A stretch of DNA of 64,000 bases from Oceanisphaera pacifica (GTDB lineage: Bacteria > Pseudomonadota > Gammaproteobacteria > Enterobacterales > Aeromonadaceae), in assembly GCF_017498065.1 (NCBI RefSeq), contig NZ_JAGDFX010000004.1, forward strand, positions 124,001 through 188,000, read 5' to 3'. Below the pieces are notes generated by a model. It was not told the DNA's origin and did not search any database. It was given only the letters and a program-made list of their open reading frames with translations. The translations under genes and the position numbers were made by a program. Below, piece by piece: positions 58,560-64,000 of this stretch. The stretch's first letter is position 1; each line of letters starts with the position of its first letter.

Positions 58560-58913
58560 ATGGCAAAAACTCGTTTAGTGCATCAATTTGGTATGGGAAC
58601 TTCCATTCGCAGCCTTGATTACACACAGGCCTGCGATCGGGCCATTCGCGATGCATTATGGCATAACTCCCTGAATGTCGCTGATGCGTTTGATTTTCCT
58701 CGTGACGCCATGTTGATTGACGTTGAGCTTGGCGTACAACAACCTGAACAAGTAGATACTCAGGCGCTATTGGGCATTTTTCCCTATGGCAGCCCCCAAA
58801 TATCAGTGACTAAAGGCGGGCTAGACATCGACAAGCCCGACGGCAGTGGCACCTGCGTAATCGCTAATGCTGCGGTTATTGTTTCCTTCGATATGGAGCC
58901 CAATCATGACTGA
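58560..58913 (+). CDS. Lin0512-family protein, first copy
   Basis: The 117-residue protein matches the Lin0512 family of unknown function: an N-terminal strand ending F-G-M-G, then Y-T-Q-A-C-D-R-A-I-R-D-A-L-W-H-N-S-L, and a C-terminal D-G-S-G-T-C-V-I-A-N-A-A-V-I-V. Residues about 50-80 (I-D-V-E-L-G-V-Q-Q-P-E-Q-V-D) are also shared with the next gene. No signal peptide or membrane segment. The gene lies 63 nt after cobT and overlaps the second copy by 8 nt. The tandem pair likely forms a heteromer. AGAGGAACC precedes the ATG. Confidence 0.8.
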   Translation: MAKTRLVHQFGMGTSIRSLDYTQACDRAIRDALWHNSLNVADAFDFPRDAMLIDVELGVQQPEQVDTQALLGIFPYGSPQISVTKGGLDIDKPDGSGTCVIANAAVIVSFDMEPNHD

Positions 58914-59283
58914 ACAACGCATAATTTTAGAAATGGGAAGTGGTAATTCGCTGTACCGAGAAGACTATACTGAAGCCGCTTGTCGTGCGGTACAAGACGC
59001 CTTACGCCACTCATCAATTGTGCTTTTTAAATCATTGGGCTACGAACACAGTCAAATGCGAGTGCAAGTCACCATTGGCGTGCAACGCCCCGATCAAGTA
59101 AATTGCGCCACCGTTGCCGCTACCCTGCCCCGTGGCCGTGCTGAAGTCACCGCGGTACACGGGGGTCTGAATGTTCATGACCCTGATAACAACAATACCC
59201 ATGTTATTGCCAACGCAGCGGTCGCCGCATTTTTGCCGATTAAAGCGGGTGCATGGAAACTATCGCCATCCAATAGCGAATAA
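58906..59283 (+). CDS. Lin0512-family protein, second copy
   Basis: The 125-residue protein is a paralogue of the preceding one: E-M-G-S-G replaces F-G-M-G, then D-Y-T-E-A-A-C-R-A-V-Q-D-A-L-R-H-S-S-I, V-T-I-G-V-Q-R-P-D-Q-V-N and N-T-H-V-I-A-N-A-A-V-A. It has a C-terminal tail of about 12 extra residues. The start is the ATG at 58906 inside the end of copy one; the open frame extends 13 codons upstream but overlaps more. Coupled translation suggests equal dosage. Function unknown. Confidence 0.8.
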   Translation: MTEQRIILEMGSGNSLYREDYTEAACRAVQDALRHSSIVLFKSLGYEHSQMRVQVTIGVQRPDQVNCATVAATLPRGRAEVTAVHGGLNVHDPDNNNTHVIANAAVAAFLPIKAGAWKLSPSNSE

Positions 59284-59373
59284 CACCCCTCATCGCCCCT
59301 CTTGCACTGACTCCAATTAATGTTACAGCACGACAGGGCGGAGCTATTCCGCCCTATAAACACCTGCTGTATA

Positions 59374-60135
59374 TCAGCTAAATAAGCCCGCAACAATCAG
59401 TGATACGCCAATCAGCATCAATACAAAAAATACCAAACGCAACATTGTTTGTGCAGAAAATGGCGGTGGCCAATGCCTTCCTACCCAAGTTGCCATTGCT
59501 ATGATAGGGACAGTCCAAGCCGTGAGCGTTAGGATTTCAATATTCATTTGCCCCTGCCCCACTACGAATAGCGTTCGTACCCCAGATGAGACAGCAAACA
59601 ACAGAATTAAGGTCGTTCTAATACGAATAAGATCTAATGGTTGACGGTAGTAATGATAAATAAGTGGCGGCCCTGCAATACCGAACAAGCCTCCCAAAAA
59701 ACCCGACAAGCCACCAAACCACACAAAACTGATGCGACTGGCGACTTGTTGCTGAAGGCTAGGTTTAAGTAATAGCCCCGCGGCGGCATATACAATCACT
59801 AATCCCAGCAGGGCTTTCACGATATTTGCAGCACTACCACTCAGATAATTTAGCAATAGCACCCCAACGGTAATAGTAGGAATAATACCCAGTGCAACCA
59901 TGCCTACTGATGGCCAATGGACATAATGCAAGCGCCCAGGTAACGCAACCATACAATTAATCAGTGTCATGATACTGACCACGGCAGCAACCGATGTCAT
60001 TGGAGCAATGGCTAACCCACCCGCGAGCCCCATCACTATCATCCCTAAACCAAAACCGGTCACGGTCTGAAAGTACCCAGCAACGCCTGCAATAATTAGA
60101 AATAACCAAGGCGCTTCAATAATGAAGTTTATCAA
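59374..60135 (-). CDS. tauE: TauE/SafE-family sulfite exporter
   Basis: The 253-residue protein has about 7-8 membrane helices and the TauE/SafE (DUF81) two-repeat pattern: G-F-G-L-G-M-I-V-M-G in the first half and G-F-L-G-G-L-F-G-I-A-G-P-P in the second. In Cupriavidus TauE exports sulfite formed by Xsc. Here it is next to xsc, transcribed in the same direction, but a terminator at 60209-60228 separates them. The only fitting start is a TTG (60135), nine nt after GGAG. It ends close to, and convergent with, the second Lin0512 gene. Confidence 0.85.
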   Translation of the reverse strand: MINFIIEAPWLFLIIAGVAGYFQTVTGFGLGMIVMGLAGGLAIAPMTSVAAVVSIMTLINCMVALPGRLHYVHWPSVGMVALGIIPTITVGVLLLNYLSGSAANIVKALLGLVIVYAAAGLLLKPSLQQQVASRISFVWFGGLSGFLGGLFGIAGPPLIYHYYRQPLDLIRIRTTLILLFAVSSGVRTLFVVGQGQMNIEILTLTAWTVPIIAMATWVGRHWPPPFSAQTMLRLVFFVLMLIGVSLIVAGLFS

Positions 60136-60208
60136 TATTATTCACTCCGATAGAGCACGACGATTGCCGAGTACTGTAGCGTATTGGTTTACGTCCAGAT
60201 AACAAAAA

Positions 60209-60228
60209 ACCCTCGGCATGCCGAGGGT
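60209..60228 (-). terminator. rho-independent terminator of xsc
   Basis: ACCCTCGGCATGCCGAGGGT is a perfect 20-bp palindrome; on the minus strand it is followed by TTTTTTG. It lies 34 nt beyond the xsc stop. Confidence 0.9.
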
Positions 60229-60261
60229 AAAAAGAGCTATCGTTTATTCAACAACTAAGTA

Positions 60262-62097
60262 TTATACATAGTCTTGATATTTTTCAAGCAAGCGAACGGG
60301 TTTCTTCAGTGCGTCACGGCGGAACGGGTCACCTAGCTCACGCGTACACATCACTTCGATAATGGTCGTCTTACCTTCGTTCATCTGCATGCTAACGGCT
60401 TTTTTCAGTGCGGTTCCCACATCTTCCAAGCGGTCAACAGTGATACCTTCTGCACCCATAGCGCGTGCAATTTCAGCAAAGCTCTGGTTGTCTAATTCAC
60501 CGGCGACAAAACGACGGTTATAAAATTCAACCTGGTTCTTCTTCTCTGCACCCCATTGGCGGTTATGGAACACAACCACTGTGACTGGAATATCATGACG
60601 TACAGCTGTCATTGTTTCCATTAAACTCATGCCCCAAGCACCGTCACCGGTATAAGCAATCGCTGGGCGCTCAGGGGCAGCGACTTTAGCTCCCATAATC
60701 GTTGGGAAGGCATAACCACAGTTACCAAAGCTCATTGGTGCAAAGAAGCTGCGTGGTTTTTCAAAACGCAGGTAGCTATGAGCGACAGCGTTAATGTTAC
60801 CGATGTCAGTAGACACCATCACATCTTCTGGCATTGCTTTTTCAAGCTCACGCAACACTTGGCGTGGGTGCAAATAAGAGCCGCCAGAGAAAGGAGTCTC
60901 ATCCTTTGCTTCTTCAATAGCATCAAGGCTGAATGCGTCGGTTTCGTGCGTCCACTCATCTAACTCTTTCTCCCAAGCTGCCTTCTCGTTAGCAATAAGA
61001 TCGGCACGTTCACTACGGCTCGCATCACACACCAGCTCGCGCTCAGCCAGACGTTCAGTTAGCGCTAGTGCTGCGTCTTTCGCATCCCCACAAATACCGA
61101 CAGCAATCTTTTTCACTAGACCAAGCATCTTATTATCGGCATCAATTTGGATGATTTTTGCATCTTTCGGCCAATAATCCATGCCATGCTGCGGTAAGGT
61201 ACCAAAAGGCCCAAGACGAGTACCTAAGGCTAAAACGACATCGGCCTTAGCCATCAATTTCATACCAGCCTTAGAGCCTTGGTAGCCTAGAGGTCCAGCC
61301 CACAATGGATGGCTAGCGGGGAAAGAATCATTATGTTGATAACTATTCACTACTGGAGCACCCAAACGCTCAGCTAATGCCTTACATTCTTCTACACCAT
61401 CAGCCATAACAACGCCACCACCGGATATAATAACCGGGAACTTAGCGTTAGCTAATAGCTCTGCCGCCTCATTCAAACTTTTAGCACCGCCAGGACCGCG
61501 ATCTAAGCGTGCAGGCCGAGGAATTTCAGCTTCAATTTCACCATAGAAATAATCACGAGGAATATTAAGCTGAGTAGGCCCTATCTCTGACATTGCACGG
61601 TCAAAACAACGACCTGTATATTCAGCCATCCGCGATGGATGAGTCACGTGACCTTGATATTTAACGAACTCTTGGAACATTGGCAGTTGGTTACACTCTT
61701 GGAATCCCCCTAAGCCAATGCCTGTTGTTCCTGTTTCTGGCGTGATGATAACGACAGGGCTGTGCGCCCAAAAAGCTGCAGCAACACCGGTTACACTGTT
61801 AGATACACCAGGTCCATTTTGACCAATAAGAACACCGTGACGGCCAGATACGCGAGCATAACCATCGGCCATGTGTGCCGACCCTTGCTCATGTACCACC
61901 GGAATCAAGCGAATACCGGCTGGAGCGAAAATATCCATCGCATCCATAAAAGCCGAGCCCATGATACCGAACATGTCGGTCACGCCATTAGCCACCAGCG
62001 TTTCTACAAACGCCTCAGAAGGTGTCATTTTTTTCATGCCTTCAACAACTTGGCGCGTATCTGTTTCTTGACGGATTTCTGTATTGTTAGTGCTCAT
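60262..62097 (-). CDS. xsc: sulfoacetaldehyde acetyltransferase
   Basis: Xsc is the TPP enzyme that converts sulfoacetaldehyde and phosphate to acetyl phosphate and sulfite. The 611-residue protein has the TPP Glu E70 in V-V-H-E-Q-G-S-A-H-M-A-D-G-Y, a central acetolactate synthase-like domain, and G484-D-G-A-W-G-M-S with the distal N-R-Q-W-G-A-E-K-K-N-Q-V-E-F-Y-N-R-R-F. The last stretch is diagnostic of Xsc. ATG at 62097 follows GGAG; the frame extends 10 codons up without a ribosome site. It is divergent from the IclR gene, its likely regulator. Confidence 0.95.
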   Translation of the reverse strand: MSTNNTEIRQETDTRQVVEGMKKMTPSEAFVETLVANGVTDMFGIMGSAFMDAMDIFAPAGIRLIPVVHEQGSAHMADGYARVSGRHGVLIGQNGPGVSNSVTGVAAAFWAHSPVVIITPETGTTGIGLGGFQECNQLPMFQEFVKYQGHVTHPSRMAEYTGRCFDRAMSEIGPTQLNIPRDYFYGEIEAEIPRPARLDRGPGGAKSLNEAAELLANAKFPVIISGGGVVMADGVEECKALAERLGAPVVNSYQHNDSFPASHPLWAGPLGYQGSKAGMKLMAKADVVLALGTRLGPFGTLPQHGMDYWPKDAKIIQIDADNKMLGLVKKIAVGICGDAKDAALALTERLAERELVCDASRSERADLIANEKAAWEKELDEWTHETDAFSLDAIEEAKDETPFSGGSYLHPRQVLRELEKAMPEDVMVSTDIGNINAVAHSYLRFEKPRSFFAPMSFGNCGYAFPTIMGAKVAAPERPAIAYTGDGAWGMSLMETMTAVRHDIPVTVVVFHNRQWGAEKKNQVEFYNRRFVAGELDNQSFAEIARAMGAEGITVDRLEDVGTALKKAVSMQMNEGKTTIIEVMCTRELGDPFRRDALKKPVRLLEKYQDYV

Positions 62098-62232
62098 GAG
62101 TTTTCTCCAGGGTAGCCTCAAAGCCAATCGGTCTAAGTTTCACTTTTCGATTAATTTCATCCCTAAAATCGGAACGCGATTCAAAGTTAACCTTATCCAA
62201 ACCTAACGTCAACATAGATTTCACAATTTAAT

Positions 62233-62246
62233 ACAAATTGATTTGT
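62233..62246. promoter_or_regulatory. putative IclR-type operator between xsc and its regulator
   Basis: ACAAATTGATTTGT is a 14-bp near-perfect palindrome located 45 bp before the iclR-type gene and 136 bp before xsc. IclR proteins usually bind short palindromes in such divergent spacers. The assignment is by position only. Confidence 0.4.
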
Positions 62247-62290
62247 TTTTTGAAATAAAACATAATCATTATGACAAAGAGGATGACACT

Positions 62291-63088
62291 ATGATCAACA
62301 CTAAAGCTGGCAAACACCGCCTAGAAGGCGGCACTCCTACCCAGCGCCTGCTTGCGCTATTAGAAGTAATATCTGAAAAAGATCAATTTGTTACACTACA
62401 AGGACTAGTAGAAGAAACCGGTATCCCTAAACCAACGCTGCACCGCATGCTGCAGCAATTAGAAAGCTCCGGCATGTTACAGCGAGAGGCTGATGGGCGG
62501 CACTACAGCCGTGGTGCACGCTTACGCCGACTGGCAGAAAACCTACTATTGAACGATACCGTAGGCGGAGCACGGCATGCCATTCTGGCCTCGCTAGGGG
62601 AAGAAATAGGCGAAAGCTGTAATATCACTGCACTGTCTGGTGGTGAGGTATTGTATTTGGATCGCGTTGAGACACCCGCCCCACTGCGTTTTTATTTGCA
62701 GCCTGGTTCACGCGTGCCCGTACACTGTTCTGCCAGTGGTAAGCTGTTTCTAGCCCAAATGGCGCCAGCACAACGCAAACGCTTGCTTGCTGATATGCCA
62801 TTGAAGAAATTTACTCATAACACACTCACTGATTTTAACGCGCTTGAGGTGGAGATTGAGACGGTAAAACAGCAAGGCTATGCGTTTGACGACGAAGAGT
62901 TTTTGCCTGGGTTGCTATGTATTGCGGTATTGGCCTCTAACCCGAGCGGTGTGTCCAATATAGGGGTGGCTATGCAGGCTCCAATAATGAGAGTAACACG
63001 CGAGCAAGCCCTTTCATTTCTGCCCGCTTTACAACGCGCAGCCGACGCCATTGCAACCATCTGCCAAAATGGCTCAGCCACGAGTTAG
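62291..63088 (+). CDS. IclR-family transcriptional regulator
   Basis: The 265-residue protein has an N-terminal winged helix (T-P-T-Q-R-L-L-A-L-L-E-V-I, then G-I-P-K-P-T-L-H-R-M-L-Q-Q-L) and a GAF-like effector domain (about 95-260; V-L-Y-L-D-R-V-E, V-P-V-H-C-S-A-S-G-K-L-F-L-A). It probably regulates xsc, from which it is divergently transcribed. This locus thus has two regulators, MocR-type TauR and this one. ATG at 62291 follows AGAGGATG; a TTG 16 codons earlier opens the frame but is unlikely. Confidence 0.9.
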   Translation: MINTKAGKHRLEGGTPTQRLLALLEVISEKDQFVTLQGLVEETGIPKPTLHRMLQQLESSGMLQREADGRHYSRGARLRRLAENLLLNDTVGGARHAILASLGEEIGESCNITALSGGEVLYLDRVETPAPLRFYLQPGSRVPVHCSASGKLFLAQMAPAQRKRLLADMPLKKFTHNTLTDFNALEVEIETVKQQGYAFDDEEFLPGLLCIAVLASNPSGVSNIGVAMQAPIMRVTREQALSFLPALQRAADAIATICQNGSATS

Positions 63089-63206
63089 GCGTGAGGAGAT
63101 TAACTTTGTTAACTCAAGTAGTCGACATTATTAGCCCAAACGGGCCAATAATGTAAATATAAACAAACCGCCTTTAAATAAACTTTAATTCGTCTTCACA
63201 GCCCAA

Positions 63207-64000
63207 TTACCACTGGCGTAATCGACTCATCAAGGTATTACTGGTCATGCCGCCTAATCGTCCGGTTAATAGCAATAATACCGCGCCTAATAAGGGTAGG
63301 CCCACCCACAATAACGGGTGCGGCTGCCAGCTTAACCCCAACCAATACGGCAACAATATCGCCACACACAACTCAACAGCCACGGCGGCCGCTAGGCCGG
63401 AGACCAGCCCTGCTGCCAGCCATTCCCAATGTAATGACGATTTAATTAAACCAAGGCTTGCGCCTAGGGTGCGCAGTAGCAGTAACTCGCGGCGGCGGCT
63501 GGCCAAGGTGGTCTCTAATTGCGCCAATAAAACCAATATGCTGGCTCCGGTCACTAACGCCATAATAACCAATAATGCTTGGCTCACTTGAGCCAATACT
63601 TGGCGTAATTGCTGTAATAAAGCCTCTACGTCTAATAAGGTCATAGTAGGAAAAGCGCGGATTAGCTCAACTTCTAACGCTTTTTGCTCGGGGGGAAGAT
63701 AAAAACTGGCCAGCCAAGTCGCAGGATAATCAGCCAATACATCTGGGCTAAAAATAAAATAAAAATTAGGCCTCATGCTGTTCCAATCCACTTCACGCAC
63801 ATTGCGCACAGTGGCAGAAATCTGCTGGCCCGCTAAATCTAGGGTAATGGTATCCCCTAAGGTTAAGGCTAATCGCTCAGCTAATCCCGACTCGACAGAG
63901 ACACTATTCGCCGCTCTGCTCCACTGGCCTGCTATTAAGCGGTTACCATAGGGTAATTGCTCACTATAAGTTAAGTTAAGCTCTCGGCCAGTGCCGGCAT
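63207..64000 (-). CDS. ybbP: YbbP-like ABC transporter permease, C-terminal part (runs off the window)
   Basis: The frame is open from the window end to a stop at 63207, about 264 codons. It contains T-V-R-N-V-R-E-V-D-W-N-S-M-R-P-N-F-Y, typical of YbbP (D-W-D/N-S-M-R/Q-P-N-F), and then an FtsX-type domain with four membrane segments and R-R-R-E-L-L-L-L-R-T-L-G-A. YbbP with the ATPase YbbA is a lipid-handling or envelope ABC system of uncertain substrate. The N-terminal two-thirds are outside the window. It is not related to the taurine genes. Confidence 0.85.
   Translation of the reverse strand, partial: AGTGRELNLTYSEQLPYGNRLIAGQWSRAANSVSVESGLAERLALTLGDTITLDLAGQQISATVRNVREVDWNSMRPNFYFIFSPDVLADYPATWLASFYLPPEQKALEVELIRAFPTMTLLDVEALLQQLRQVLAQVSQALLVIMALVTGASILVLLAQLETTLASRRRELLLLRTLGASLGLIKSSLHWEWLAAGLVSGLAAAVAVELCVAILLPYWLGLSWQPHPLLWVGLPLLGAVLLLLTGRLGGMTSNTLMSRLRQW

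Noticed and set aside
59500-59520. GGGACAGTCC inside tauE as another copy of the dispersed repeat
   Set aside because: It lies in conserved coding sequence, lacks the ATCTTTT tail and is far from the other copies, so chance is likelier. The same holds for GCCTGTCC inside the NCS2, 142-residue and META lipoprotein genes.
47206-63088. Prophage or integrative element carrying the taurine genes
   Set aside because: No integrase, tRNA gene, attachment-site repeats or phage genes were seen at either edge of the locus.

Overview
The window looks like chromosomal DNA of a marine gammaproteobacterium. Housekeeping genes sit in arrangements known from Vibrio, Shewanella, Aeromonas and relatives: purH-purD close to hupA, argD/astC-astA-astD beside pabA, and yfbV divergent from ackA-pta. 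An Oceanimonas/Oceanisphaera-type member of the Aeromonadales is my best guess; this is inference and no marker gene is present to prove it.

1-21 kb is core metabolism and metal homeostasis. It holds a divergent DUF4202 gene and flavohaemoprotein hmp (with a perfect FNR-type site between them), a CitE-like lyase, a glutaredoxin, an entericidin-like lipoprotein, a chromate transporter, a copper module (copA, cueR, copZ, with a visible CueR promoter), an NCS2 permease, zntR, purH-purD, a short CbiX-type chelatase, hupA and the arginine succinyltransferase genes astC-astA-astD. purH has a strong hairpin in its leader, and the purH-purD spacer is almost entirely one long imperfect inverted repeat.

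21-36 kb holds pabA, an RND efflux operon with a divergent winged-helix gene separated by a 20-bp perfect inverted repeat, a REP-associated-type Y1 transposase (RAYT), zapE, pncA-pncB, a META-domain lipoprotein, purT and small lipoproteins. A dispersed repeat (consensus about GGACAGTCACATCTTTT) is scattered through this segment around the RAYT. In two places it has become coding sequence: the signal peptide of one lipoprotein and the tail of the winged-helix protein.

36-47 kb carries a BCCT transporter, a succinate-semialdehyde-type dehydrogenase, a VanX/DdpX-like dipeptidase whose usual catalytic Glu is Ala, yfbV, ackA-pta, tpx and a YfcH-like epimerase.

47-63 kb is a taurine (C2-sulfonate) catabolic locus. 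It contains a TRAP transporter (TauKLM-like), a Usp protein, a YeiH/TauZ-type exporter, the MocR regulator TauR, taurine dehydrogenase TauXY, sulfoacetaldehyde acetyltransferase Xsc, a TauE/SafE sulfite exporter and an IclR regulator. The inferred route is taurine import, TauXY oxidation to sulfoacetaldehyde, Xsc conversion to acetyl phosphate plus sulfite, Pta (2-3 kb outside the locus) to acetyl-CoA, and sulfite export. Inside this locus lies the most unusual element: a four-gene unit of CobS-like AAA+ ATPase, CobT-like VWA protein and two tandem Lin0512-family proteins, with no CobN. I propose it as an undescribed AAA+/VWA maturation or activation module tied to sulfonate metabolism. The window ends inside a YbbP-like ABC permease.
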